From Misgurnus anguillicaudatus (taxonomy: Eukaryota; Chordata; Actinopteri; Cypriniformes; Cobitidae), in assembly GCF_027580225.2 (NCBI RefSeq), contig NC_073345.2, forward strand, positions 36,999,001 to 37,063,000: a stretch of DNA of 64,000 bases. The letters run 5' to 3'. Positions 20,610-32,233 of the stretch are shown here, in pieces (position 1 is the first letter of the stretch; every line of letters begins with the position of its first letter). The position numbers and the translations under genes were made by a program. A model generated the notes under the pieces. The model did no database searches. It saw nothing but the letters and a program-made list of their open reading frames with translations, and was not told where the DNA came from.

Positions 20610-20854
20610 TCTATTGGAGTTGAGCTTAAGAAAGTTATGTGCCATCCAGTCACTAACATCGCTAATGCAGTCTGCTTAGAAAACGTGTGTTTCCCTGGGA
20701 TGTGAGGACATGTAAAGCTGGGTATCATCCGCATAGCAGTGAAAACTTATGTTATGTTTCCTGATAATGTCTCCTAGGGGTAACATATATAACGAGAACA
20801 GGATAGGACCTAAAACTGATCCCTGCGGTACACCGTATTTAACCAGGGAGTGAT
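20610..20854 (-). pseudogene. LINE copy B fragment: reverse-transcriptase catalytic segment
   Basis: The minus strand encodes [14 protein letters not shown] and then [12 protein letters not shown], the RT motif B region and the YADD catalytic box. This is exactly the part missing between 20854 and 26264 from the minus-strand LINE copy B. It is therefore the severed downstream part of copy B, displaced by insertion of copy A. Its far end at about 20610 breaks off abruptly inside the RT domain, so copy B lost its 3' end by deletion or recombination, not by normal 5' truncation. Confidence 0.8.
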
Positions 20855-21660
20855 ATGACTCTTCCTCGATTACAGACTAATGGCTCGGTTCTGACATCAG
20901 ATGCTAATGTAAACATTACAAATACTGGATCGAGCGCGCATAGTGTTCCGACATCAGATGCTAATATAAACATTACAAATACTGTATCAAGCGCGCATAG
21001 TGTTTATCATAATACACATGGCTCGGTTCCGACATCAGAGTCAAGTCGGCGGTCTAACTGGGTGACTGTCAGGCGGCATAGTCATATACGGCGTCCATCT
21101 AAGACCCATAACGTTACGGTACTTTCTAACAGATTCGATCCCCTAAGGAATACACTAGCTGAAACACCTGTTAAAAGTGCCCTGGTCATGGAGATTCTAT
21201 ACTCAGGAACACTAACATTGTGGCACCAAACACCATAGTCGACTGTATACCGGGAGCCAGAACGTCTGACATTAGATCCAAACTTAAAGTGCTGGCTAAT
21301 GCTAAACGGAAGTTTTCTAAGATTGTTATTCACACCGGAACAAATGACACCAGACTCTCACAGTCGGAAATCACCAAAGATACTATTAAGGAGATGTGTG
21401 AAATTGCAAAAACAATGTCAGACAATGTAATATGCTCTGGTCCCCTCCCCGCCTACCGGGGAGATGAAACACATAGTAGATTAGTAGACAATGGCTGGAT
21501 GTCAAAGTGGTGCCCTCAGCATAATGTAGGGTTTATAGACAATTGAAAGCTTTTCTGGGGTAGACCATTCCTCCTAACCCGAGATGGCCTTCATCCGACA
21601 TCAGAAGGAAGTGCTATACTCACCAGAAATCTGATTAATAGTCTTAATTCTGATATAGTA
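20855..21660 (+). pseudogene. LINE copy A ORF1, esterase type, broken
   Basis: The N-terminal linker has two tandem 57-bp units (19 codons each, PTSDAN...SSAHSV). After a frameshift near 21190, at the GDS nucleophile motif, the frame continues with IVDCIPGARTSD, HTGTNDTRLS (the GTND block) and, past an in-frame stop at about 21544, RDGLHPTSEG (the Asp-His block). These three blocks define an SGNH/GDSL esterase, reported in ORF1 of CR1-like LINEs. The frameshift and the Trp-to-stop change make it non-functional. Confidence 0.75.
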
Positions 21661-21689
21661 TGACTATCCAGGGCCCAGGTCAGGAAACA

Positions 21690-24629
21690 GACGGATCAGC
21701 TTTACTGTCCGTCTGTTAGCTGGCATGATATGTCAAGATCACATATATCCCAGCACTTCGAGTCGATCTTACCAGAATATCAACACATTTCAACTGTATC
21801 TGTTCCCCGAACAAGCAAATACAGAGCACCGCTTGCCACATCACGTACAAATTTGATCAACATAAAATTAGAAAACAATACATTACAAGATGAACCTTGA
21901 ATGTTAAAATTCGGCCTTCTTAACATTAGATCGCTTACCAATAAAGAACCTATTGTTAATGAAATAATTAATGACCAAAACTTAGATGCACTCTGTTTAA
22001 CAGAAACCTGGCTTAAAGCAGATGACTACACTAGTTTAAACGAATCCACCCCACAAGACTATTATTATAAACACGAACCTCGGTTAAAGGGGAGAGGGGG
22101 TGGTGTAGCTACAATATACAATAAAATTTTTAAAGTAAACCAAAAATCTGAAGTAAAATTTAAATCATTTGAACTAATGTTGTTAAATATGGAAATAACC
22201 GATCGTAACCACAAACAGCTCTCTTTTGCCTTAGCTACAATCTATAGACCTCCGGGCCACCATGCAGATTTCCTTAAAGAAATAGCAGATTTCCTGTCTG
22301 AGCTTGTAGTCACTGTAGATAAAGCTCTTATCGTTGGTGATTTTAATATTCATGTGGATAACCCAAAAGATGCACTAGGACGTGCGTTTATGGATGTTCT
22401 AAATTCTCTCAATATTAGACAAAACGTGACAGGGCCAACGCATACTCGTAAGCACACATTAGACTTAATTCTGTCACTCGGGCTCAATATTAATGACATC
22501 AAAATATCACCTCAGAGTGATGCAGTTTCTGACCATTACCTTGTGTCATACACTGTACTTCTAGATAGGATCACTCAATCCACAACATGCTACAGATTAG
22601 CCAGAACAATAATTTCCACCACTAAAGATAGCTTTATTAGCACTCTTCCAGACCTGTCCCAAATTAAACATGTAGCAGATAACTGTGACGATCTAGATAT
22701 TGTAATAGAAAACCTAAACAATGTCTGTTCTAACGCATTGGATGCCGTTGCACCCATTCGAAAAAAGAGAATCAAAGAAAAACCGCCAGCTCCATGGTAT
22801 GATCATCACACCGCAGCACTCAAAAAGGCAACTAGGAAAATGGAAAGAAATTATAGAAGCACAAAGTTAGAGGTATGGCGTGCAGCATGGAAAGATAGTG
22901 TTAAACAATACAGACAGGCTATTAAAACCGCCAGATCTACCCATCTTAGCAAGCTTATAAATGAGAATCATAATAACCCTCGTTTCCTCTTTAGCACCGT
23001 TGCAAAACTGACTAGAAAAAAAGAACAAACAGAAACCAATAGTAAACTCCACCACAATAGTAACGACTTCATGAACTTCTTCTCTAACAAAATTACGGCT
23101 ATAAGGGAAAACATCGTAGCTACATAGGCAGCCACCACTCTACCCGTTAGTTCACTTAACACTAGACTACCATACGAACATCTTGATTCATTTAAACCTA
23201 CTACAATAGAAGAGCTCTGTAAACTAGTAACGTCATCCAAATCATCGTCCTGTATATTAGACCCCGTTCCCACAAAACTGCTTAAAGAGGTATTCCCTGT
23301 AGTGTCAACCCCGGTTCTAAATATCTTTAACTCATCGCTAGAAATAGGATACGTTCCAACAGCTTTCAAACTAGCAGTTATTAAACCGCTGATTAAAAAA
23401 CCACAGCTTGATCAGGGAGAGCTTAATAACTTTAGACCAATCTCAAATCTCCCTTTTCTTTCGAAAATATTAGAAAAGGTAGTGGCAAGCCAGTTACGCA
23501 CATTCTTGACAAATAATAGTACATATGAAAAGTTCCAATCAGGATTCAGGCCCCACCATAGCACAGAGACAGCGCTGCTTAGAGTTTCAAATGACCTCCT
23601 ATTAACATCCGATCGTGGTGAAATCTCAATTCTTATATTATTAGACCTTAGTGCAGCCTTTGACACAATAGATCACACAATCTTACTCAATAGACTAGAA
23701 AACTATGTTGGTATCAGTGGTCAGGCGCTAGCCTGGTTTAGGTCGTATCTAACCAATCGCTGAAACATAACATAAGTTTTCACTGCTATGCGGATGATAA
23801 CCAGCTTTACATCTCCTCACATCCCAGCGAAACACACACGTTTTCTAAGCTAACAGAGTGCCTTAGCGATGTTAGTGACTGGATGGCACATAACTTTCTT
23901 AAGCTGAACTCCAATAAGACAGAGATACTTATTATTGAACCGAATCGCTACAAACATAATATGTCAGATTACAAGTTGCACATAGATGGCTGCACTGTGG
24001 TGCCATCTTCCACGGTTAGGAACTTAGGTGTGATGTTCGACAACAACTTATCCTTCGATAGTCATATCGCCAACGTCTGCCGCACAGCATTCTTCCATCT
24101 TAGAAATATCTCGAAAATATGCCATATACTGTCTACATCTGACGCAGAGAAGCTTATCCATGCTTTTATGACCTCTAGAATAGACTATTGTAACTCGCTA
24201 CTCGGGGGATGCCATGCAAATCAAGTAAACAAGCTTCAGCTAGTTCAAAAGGCTTCCGCAAGGGTACTTACTCGATCTAAAAAGTATGACCACATAAGCC
24301 CAATTCTGGCATCTTTACACTGGCTACCAGTTAAATATCGCATACAATTTAAAATATCACTAATCACCTACAAAGCTTTAAATGGCCTAGCACCCTCATA
24401 TCTTAGAGAATTACTATCAGAATACAATCCATCATGCACACTACGGTCGCAAAATTCTGGTCTCTTGATTATCCCTAGACTATCAAAAGTGTCTAAAAGT
24501 GGAAGGTCATTTTCCTACTTAGCCCCTAAGCTCTGGAATGATTTACCAACCGATGTCCGAGAATCAGACACAGTCGATAATTTTAAATATAGACTTAAAA
24601 CTTTTATCTTCAACAAAGCATTCGCATAA
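21690..24629 (+). pseudogene. LINE copy A ORF2 (APE endonuclease and reverse transcriptase), broken
   Basis: The endonuclease is clear in 21901-23127: LNIRSLTNK, LTETWL, ATIYRPPG, GDFNIHVD and SDHYLVSY. The RT follows with [26 protein letters not shown] and [13 protein letters not shown] (motif A). After RSYLTNR about 94-104 bp are missing, including VPQGS, so the frame breaks just before the YADD-like box. The C-terminal domain continues in another frame at 23883-24629 (LHWLPVKYRIQFK). Other lesions are a stop at 21898-21900 and another at 23125-23127, where copy B has sense codons. It nicks target DNA and copies LINE RNA when intact. Confidence 0.85.
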
Positions 24630-24726
24630 TTTGTCAAGTAAAAGTACTTAAATCGAAATAGTTATCTGTACGGAACAAAGCACTCGCGGTCATAACACAG
24701 ACCAACCAAATAAATAAATAAAAACC

Positions 24727-25505
24727 TTATCTTAACCTATAGTCGGATTGCGATTTTGGAACTTTCGTGTTCTTGTGAATAGTATGCCATACAAACCCGT
24801 TTGCCACTGAACCTGCATTAACGACGACAGTGGGGCCTCCAGCCTTAGTCAAACGGGTTGGCACGTATGGTTGGGTTGTGATTTTAGCGCTTTCTGTGTC
24901 TTGTGAATAGTATGCCATACAAACCCGTTTGCCACTGAACCTGCATTAACGACGACAGTGGGGCCTCCAGCCTTAGTCAAACGGGTTGGCACGTATGGTT
25001 GGGTTGTGATTTTGGCCCTTTATTTGTATTGCGAATAGTATGCCATACAGACCCGTTTGCCACTGAACCTGCATTAACGACGACAGTGGGGCTTCTGGCC
25101 TTAGTCAAACGGGTTGGCATGTTTGGTTGGGTTGTGATTTTGGCCCTTTCTTTGTATTGCGAATAGTATGCCATACAGACCCGTTTGCCACTGAACCTGC
25201 ATTAACAACGACAGTGGGGCTTCCGGCCTTAGTCAAACGGGTTGGCATGTATGGTCGGGTTGCGATTTTGGCGCTTTCTTGTGTCTTGTGAATAGTATGC
25301 CATACAGACCCGTTTGCCACTGAACCTGCATTAACAACGACAGTGGGGCCTCCAGCCTTAGTCAAACGGGTTGACACGTATGATCAGGTTGCGATGTTGG
25401 TGTTTTCTCGTGATCTTGTAAATAGTATGCAATATAGACCCGTTTGCCACTGAACCTGCATTAACGACGACAGTGGGGTTACAGGCCTTAGTCAAACGGG
25501 TCGAC
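24727..25505. repeat. Hairpin minisatellite in LINE copy A 3' UTR (six units)
   Basis: Six tandem units of about 118-130 bp. Each contains ACCCGTTTG...CAAACGGGT as outer inverted arms and CCACTG...CAGTGG as inner arms around AACCTGCATTAACGACGA. Homologous single-unit and ten-unit versions occur at about 39528-39595 and 43985-45297. The arms are the best-conserved part of each unit, while the linkers vary. Confidence 0.9.
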
Positions 25506-26463
25506 AGGTTTCATTTTCTCTTAAAAATCGGAAGGTGACCCTTAGTTACCATATATACCGTCGCAGTGGGCCCCCAATTTGCAAAATCCTCAACTGTGGA
25601 TAGTATAGTTATGCCGCAATAGTTAGTCTGTCTGAAACTAAGCTGATTAAACCACATCACTGTGTGACACTTGCATTACATGTGAACGGCCCCTACGCTA
25701 ATATGATTTTGTTTTTCTCTCCCTGTCTCGTCCCTGGGTCCCATTGACCCTGAGGACAATGGGACAAACAGACCCAGTTCCGGTAGATGTGAAAGTCGGC
25801 ACACCTCTAATCTACTGGTCGTCCTTCAAAGTGATGCCCAGCTGATGCCTGACCAACGACCACTGGCAGGACCTGCTTAATATACGCTTAATCTCCTTAT
25901 CCGTTTATATGTGTGTATATACATGTATATCTCCCAAGGGTTTTTCCCTCCTAGGACTTTTTATTTTTATTTCCTCGGCTAAACAACCCGGGGTTTTTGT
26001 TTTTTTTCTCCTAGGGGTTTTTTTACCCCGGGGAGGTAGCCTGCTTGGGCTTAACTTAGCTTCTTCTCCTAGACGTTACATTAGTAATACGCTCGCTCAT
26101 AATGTCGCGTCATAGCCGCAGCAAATTTGACTGCTTATGCTATTGTGTATTATGTTGTGCTATCTGTCGTTTTTCTGTGCTTTTACTGCTTCTATTAATG
26201 TAAAGCTGCTTTGAAACAATTGAGTATTGTGAAAAGCGCTATATAAATAAAATTGAATTGAATTGAAGATACGACCTAAACCAGGCTAGTGCCTGACCAC
26301 TGATACCAACATAGTTTTCTAGTCTATTGAGTAGGATTGTGTGATCTATTGTGTCAAAGGCTGCACTAAGGTCTAGTAATATAAGAATTGAGATTTCACC
26401 ACAATCGGATATTAATAGTAGGTCATTTGTAACTCTAAGCAACGCTGTCTCTGTGCTATGGTG

Positions 26464-27168
26464 TAGAGCTGTAATTGGGCCTTAAAAGTTAGGCCCGAAA
26501 TGTCCAGAGCCCGACAGAATGCAGCCCTGAACCCGAACGTACATTTAGCTTGACAGCTTTTTAAAAGCCCGAACCCGTTTACAGCCCGACATTATTCAAA
26601 TGTGCGCACACACACAGCTTTTGTCAAGAATGAGAATTTTACACTGGTTTTAACATTATTTATTCATGACTAATAATCTACATGCCACTTGGAAGTTGAA
26701 ACAAAGAAATAAAATAAGTCATCTGTAACATTGTAACATCTCATTCTAAATAGGCTTATGCAATACACTATAAATATGCCAATAAAATTATTATTTCTTA
26801 ACGAATTAAATTAACATAATACATTCTGAATTAAGATGGGTATTTGGCAATAACGAAATAAAGAGAAAGGCTCCGCGGGATTTGCGTCGGCACTTCTCTC
26901 CATTACTGCCAACATTAGTCTATATCCTCTGTCTAAATTATGTATTTAAGACTCGATTCATATTTAGTTATACATTGAAAAACCTACTCACCAAGATTAG
27001 GCTACATGTTTTTGATGAGGAAAATCATTAAATCCAATCCACTGTAAATGAATTCAGCGCGATCCTGCGCTACTGATTGAACTTGACCGCTCATTTACCT
27101 CACAAAGCCGGAGCGCAAGCCCGAGCCCGCCCCGAGCCCGTGTAAAATATTAGAAATCTTCAGCTCTA
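26464..27168. mobile_element. hAT-type element inserted in LINE copy B
   Basis: TAGAGCTGTAA and TTCAGCTCTA termini; perfect 8-bp duplication CTATGGTG (26456-26463 and 27169-27176), which is the LINE's own RT coding sequence. The inside is rich in GGCCCGA/GCCCGA words. No coding capacity. Confidence 0.9.
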
Positions 27169-27176
27169 CTATGGTG

Positions 27177-29003
27177 GGGCCTGAATCCTAATTGGAACTT
27201 TTCATATGTACTATTATTTGTCAAGAATGTGCGTAACTGGCTTGCCACTACCTTTTCTAATATTTTCGAAAGAAAAGGGAGATTTGAGATTCTATAAAGT
27301 TATTAAGATCTCCCTGGTCAAGGTTTGGTTTTTTAATCAGCAATTTAATAACTGCTAGTTTGAAAGCTGTTGGAACGTATCCTATTTCTAGCGATGAGTT
27401 AAAGATATTTATAACCGGGGTTGACACTACAGGGAATACCTCTTTAAATAGTTTTGTGGGAACGGGGTCTAATATACAGGACGATGATTTGGATGATGTG
27501 ACTAGTTTAGAGAGCTCATCTATTGTAGTAGGTTTAAATGAATCAAGATGTTCGTATGGTAATCTAGTGTTAAGTGAACTAATGGGTAGAGTGGTGGCTG
27601 CCTGGGTAGCTACGATGTTTTCCCTAATAACCAAAATTTTGTTAGAAAAGAAGTTCACGAAGTCGTTACTATTGTGTTGAAGTTTACTATTGGTTTCTGT
27701 TTGTTCTTTGTTTCTAGTCAGTTTCGCAACTGTGCTAAAGAGGAAACGAGGGTTATTATGATTCTCATTTATAAGCTTGCTAAGATAGGTAGATCTGGCG
27801 GTTTTAATAGCCTGTCTGTAGTGTTTAACACTCTCTTTCCATGCTGCACGCCATACCTCTAACTTTGTGCTTCTATAATTTCTTTCCATTTTTCTAGCTG
27901 CCTTTTTAAGTCATACCATGGAGCTGGCGGTTTTTCTTTGATTCTCTTTTTTCGAATGGGAGCAATGACATCCAATGTGTTAGAAAAGACATTGTTTAGG
28001 TTTTCTAATACAATACCTAGATTGTCACAGTTATCTGCTACATGTTTCATTTGGGACAGGTCTGGAAGAGTGCTAATAAAGCTATCTTTAGTGGTGGAAA
28101 TTATTGTTCTGGCTAGTCGGTAGCATGTTGTGGATTGAGTGATCCTATCTAGAAGTACAGTGTATGACACAAGGTAATGGTCAGAAACTGCATCACTCTG
28201 AGGTGATATTTTGATGTCATTAATATTGAGTCCGAGTGACAGAATTAAGTCTAATGTGTGCTTATGAGTATGTGTTGGCCCTGTCACGTTTTGTCTAATA
28301 TTGAGCGAATTTAGAACATCCATAAACACACGTCCTAATGCATCTTTTGGGTTATCCACATGAATATTAAAATCACCAACGATAAGAGCTTTATCTACAG
28401 TGACTACAAGCTCAGACAGGAAATTTGCTATTTCTTTAAGGAAATCTGCATGGTGGCCTGGAGGTCTATAGATTGTAGCTAAGGCAAAAGAAAGCTGTTT
28501 GTGGTTACGATCAGTTATTTCCATATTTAACAACATTAGTTCAAATGATTTAAATTTTAGTTCAGATTTTTGGTTTACTTTAAAAATTGTATCTCCCCTC
28601 TCCCCTTTAATCGAGGTTCGTGTTTATAATAATAGTCTTGTGGGGTGGATTCGTTTAAACTAATGTAGTCGTCTGCTTTAAGCCAGGTTTCTGTTAAACA
28701 GAGTGCATCTAAGTTTTGGTCTGTAACTATTTCATTGACAATAGGTTCTTTATTGGTAAGCGATCTAATGTTAAGAAGGCCGAATTTTAACATTCGAGGT
28801 TCATCTGTTAATGTATTGTTTTCTAATTTTATATTAATCAGATTTGTACCAGATGTAGCAAGCGGTGCTCTGTATTTATTTGTTCGGGGAACAGATACAG
28901 TTGAAATGTGTTGATATTCTGGTAAGATTGACTGGAAGTGCTGGGATATAAGTGATCTTGACATATCACGGCAGCTAACAGATGGACGGTTAAGCCGATC
29001 CAT
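27177..29003 (-). pseudogene. LINE copy B ORF2 (endonuclease and N-terminal RT), broken
   Basis: The frame from 29003 starts MDRLNRPSVSCRDMSRS and leads without a stop into MLKFGLLNIRSLTNK. This shows that ORF2 of this family begins about 67 codons upstream of the start visible in copy A. Endonuclease motifs IYRPPG, GDFNIHVD and SDHYLVSY follow. Short deletions near 28594 (removing the RGGGVATIYN part) and near 27910 (after APWYD), plus a frame change near 27290, break it. The RT continues at 26264-26463 and 20610-20854. Confidence 0.8.
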
Positions 29004-30337
29004 CTGTTTCCTGACCTGTACCCTGGATAGTAAGTAAGACTATTGCTCAGATTTATAGAGAGAATCGCCCTTCTTTCCTGAGATGGATGGAGGCCATCTC
29101 TCTTTAGCAGGTCAGGTCTCCCCGGAAATGCTTCCAATTGTCTACGTTATGCTGAGGGCACCATTTTGACATCCAATCGTGAAGAGACAATAATCTACTG
29201 TAGGTTTCATCCCCCCGGTAGGCGGGGAGGGGAACAGAGCATATTACATTTTCTGACATTGTTTTAGCAATTTCACATATCTCTTTAATATTATCTTTGG
29301 TGATCTCCGACTGACAGAGTTTGGTGTCATTCGTGCCGGCGTGAATAACAATTTGAGAAAACTTACGCTTAGCATTAGACAGCACTTTAAGTTTTGATCT
29401 AAGGTCTGAAGACCTGGCTCCCGGTATACAATAGACTATGGTGGCTGGTGCCTCAATGTTCGCGTTCCTAAGTATCGAATCTCCAATAACCAAGGCACTT
29501 TTAACAGACGTCTCAGTCGGTGTATTGCTTAGAATATTGAATCTCTTAGAAATTACCAGGGGGGTCTTGGGTGGGCACCGGACACGACTGTGTCGCCTGA
29601 CAGTCACCCAGTTAGTTGGCCCCCTTGACTCATATGCCGGAACCGAGTTGTGTTTATTACGTTTAACACTAGACGCACCCGAAACAGTGTTTGTAGCATT
29701 AGCGGTATTAGCGTTTGTAGCATTAACCGTATTAGCTTTTGTAGCATTAACGGTATTAGCGTTTGTAGCATTAGCGGTATCGCTGTCATCAACTAGCGTT
29801 TGGATGCGCGCTTCTAGTTCTGCAATCTTCTCTGTCAGCCTTACTACTTCAATACACTTAGCACAAGTAAACCCCTCTGTGCTGATGGAAGAAGCTAAAC
29901 TGTACATGTGGCAAGTAACGCAGGTTACAATAACAAGCGGAGTCTTACCGCTTTCATGTTGGGTGATGGCGTCTTCGGTCACCTGGACGCGGTCCGTGAA
30001 GCTACATCGCGAGGGAAGCTCGCCTGCGGACGTCTGTAGCCAGGGTGATGTGAGGCACGCTGAATCTGCGAAGGCCGGGCAGCAGCTCCTCCACGGCTTC
30101 CAGATCACTTTCATTCTGGGCGTTGGTGTCTCCGTTCCCTCGAGCGCGGTCCGTGAAGCTGCACCGCATAGAGTGTTCGCTTTTTGCACGCCTCCGTCGC
30201 TTGTGGAAGTCTGGACCCTGGGTAAACTGGGCGCTGTACGTCGCGTAGGATCTGTGATAACCGGGTATCAACTGCTCCACAGCTTCCCGCTCAGGTGAGG
30301 ACAGGTCTGAATAGCATACATCGGATGAGTCCGCCAT
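28950..30337 (-). pseudogene. LINE copy B ORF1 with zinc-finger-like and esterase domains, broken
   Basis: Starts MADSSDVCYSDLSSPER at 30337. After a frame change it shows CVTC...CAKC, a possible zinc ribbon or PHD remnant, then a short coiled coil (VVRLTEKIAELEARIQTLV). Next are four 24-bp tandem units (8 codons, NANTVNAT; about 29690-29785), then an SGNH esterase with GDSILRNAN (nucleophile Ser), HAGTNDTK and, after a frameshift near 29110, RDGLHPSQE. In copy A the same linker is expanded by a different 57-bp unit. Esterase ORF1s are thought to act on lipids or membranes during LINE particle movement; this is not settled. Confidence 0.75.
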
Positions 30338-30360
30338 TAGATCGGCAAATGGTAACTGAT

Positions 30361-30599
30361 TAGTGATGTCCAGTTCGTGAACGAATCGTTCTTTTGAACT
30401 GGTTCTTTTCAGTGAACGACTTGAATCAGTACACCTTGACTGAATCGTTTAAAAAGTATGTGTCTCGAGACAGCAATGATCCACAAGTTACTCACTTTCA
30501 GATGTGCTCGACAGTCATTTCGATTCTAATTAAGAGAGAGTAATCTATATCTTAACTCGTAGAAGTTCTCCCCAACAGTAGGCAACCCTACGTGAAGAC
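30361..30599. other. hAT-like terminus and unassigned sequence
   Basis: TAGTGATGTCCAGTTCGTGAACGAATCG-type sequence with alternating TTCGTGAACGAA and GAACTGGTTC words, resembling sub-terminal repeats of fish hAT elements. No matching right end or duplication was found. Confidence 0.3.
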
Positions 30600-30990
30600 C
30601 ATGATATGGTGCAACGATAGAGGCATGGAGGCTAGATGTGGGCAATATGCTATATACGAGAAGGCTGCGAAGGCTGGTTACTGGGCAACGATTTGCAATG
30701 TAATAAGTCGGTTGTGGTATCCATAACACACGGTAACCATATGCAAAGTAACAAGGAGGCCGTGATACAGAGCAACGATAAGTTACATGGCGAAAAACGA
30801 GCGGGAGCCCATGATAAGGGCAATGATATGCTGATAAGCGAGAAGGCCATGATACAAGTCAACAATATGCAGTATAGCATTACGATTATGTGAATGCTGG
30901 ATACAGGGCAATGATATGCCACGCAGCAAGGAGGTCACAGGAGCCATACAATGATCAACAATATACCATATAGTGAGAAAGGCGGCGAAT
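30600..30990. repeat. Degenerate minisatellite with 39-bp (13-codon) units
   Basis: About seven to eight diverged tandem units. A typical unit is GAGAAGGCCATGATACAAGT followed by CAACAATATGCAGTATAGC. The unit length is a multiple of three, and a plus-strand frame stays open across 30636-30893 with repeats such as EAVIQSNDKLHGEK and GNDMLISEKAMIQ. No start context or splice signals link it to a gene. Confidence 0.7.
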
Positions 30991-30999
30991 TCCATGTCG

Positions 31000-32230
31000 G
31001 AGGCTGTGATGGAAAGCACAATATTCCGATAAAGCACCCTGTGCCACAGATTACTTTAGCGAGAAATGAGACATGGTTAAGTAACCTACACCACCAGCAG
31101 TATTTGCTTGATCATACCTTGATCATTATGCAGCTTAAAGCTATAGAAAACTGATGAAATTTTGGATTTCAAGTGTATGCACTTTTCGAAGTATTTATGT
31201 AGTAAAATATGGGATTTTGGCCATGCTTTGAATTGCAAGGATAATAATGGCAGAAAAATTACCTAGGAAAACAGAATCATAACAATTTACATGAAACTGA
31301 TTAAGAGAATTTATGGTTATTGAATTTTAAGCTAATTATAGACTAGAAAGAGTGGTAAAAAGGGAAGTAAATTAATCTAAGCTGTATAAACTTAGGTGAA
31401 CGGACTATACGCAATTGAATGATTAGTGTCTTGACTGAAGTGTTATCAAAATCCTGAAACTAGAAGGTGCGAGATCAGGTTATGTCAATAGACCATACTA
31501 TCAATGATAGCCGACGTCATCAATTGCCCTTCTCACGCAGAGATTATGATACAAAAATTTTAGAGAACATATTTTAGACGATGCTGTGAGTCAGACTTTA
31601 CCAAAAGTCTTTGACAACATGCGATTGACTTGTTTATCCATTAAAGTTTAACTTAATTATGCTGGACATTTTTACATAATATTCTTACATAACCTGCAGT
31701 TGCAACACCAATGTGCATAGCATGATTTGCCTCAAGAGAAACAAGCGTTTCAATACATGAGTAATGCTTTGACTTCGTTGCACCTGAACTTGTAATGCAT
31801 GTAGCCTGGACTTCTCGCACTAGGGTGGTTAAAATCCACGCTGGGTTTAAAATCAATGACAGAGTTCATTCTCTGCTACACAGTAGTATTCAGAACGCCA
31901 AGGCATCAGTGATGCGCAACTTTTAAGAGGTTTGCAGACAAAAGTGTTACCAGCTGCCTTAGCTGGTCGGTCTGGTGACTTGTATTGAAATATTAAATAA
32001 GAGGAAATAAATTGTCACATTCCCAGTACTATCGTGTCAGCAATCTCACAGGCTGCGATATGATGATCTCTCTGAATATCAGCCAACACTAGATTAGAAA
32101 AATCATTTTAATGATGTGTAACTTAACTCTCACACCAAATTAAAATGACGGTGCATTTAATGCCACAATTCTTATGAAATGCAATAAATTGTTTTAAGCT
32201 GTGTAAGTGACACAGTGTTTTGAACGGTCG
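31000..32230. other. No gene or repeat recognised
   Basis: Unique-looking AT-rich sequence. Only short frames are present (e.g. 31653-31856 minus) with no domain and no splice context. Confidence 0.4.
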
Positions 32231-32233
32231 TCG

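Larger units (their letters stand above)
20855..26263 (+). mobile_element. L2/CR1-like LINE, copy A
   Basis: Order is ORF1 (esterase), ORF2 (endonuclease plus RT), a hairpin minisatellite in the 3' UTR, then a 3' end with AAAGCGCTATATAAATAAAA and a (TTGAA)n tail. It lies inside copy B: the flanking minus-strand RT sequences at 20854 and 26264 are about 10 bp from being contiguous, so insertion removed a few bases and left no clear duplication. It carries several disabling lesions. Fish L2/CR1 elements with an SGNH esterase ORF1 are known. Confidence 0.85.
26264..30360 (-). mobile_element. L2/CR1-like LINE, copy B (main part)
   Basis: Antisense LINE of the same family as copy A, with its 5' region on the right. 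Together with 20610-20854 it forms one element split by copy A; it is also split by the hAT at 26464-27168. The 5' end lies near 30340-30360. ORF1 and ORF2 are both broken (separate entries). Confidence 0.85.

Noticed and set aside
20610..20854. 5' inversion of LINE copy A by twin priming
   Set aside because: Twin priming inverts upstream sequence of the same copy. This fragment is a downstream RT segment and fits exactly as the missing part of copy B.
22590..23666. Several frames antisense to LINE copy A ORF2
   Set aside because: Shadows of the endonuclease and RT coding strand. The matching shadows appear on the opposite strand of copy B.
24727..25377. Repeated minus-strand frames across the hairpin minisatellite (MAYYSQ...PTRLTKA...VVVNAGSVANG)
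   Set aside because: The unit length of 128 bp is not divisible by three. The frames are re-created in each unit by the repeat and carry no domain.
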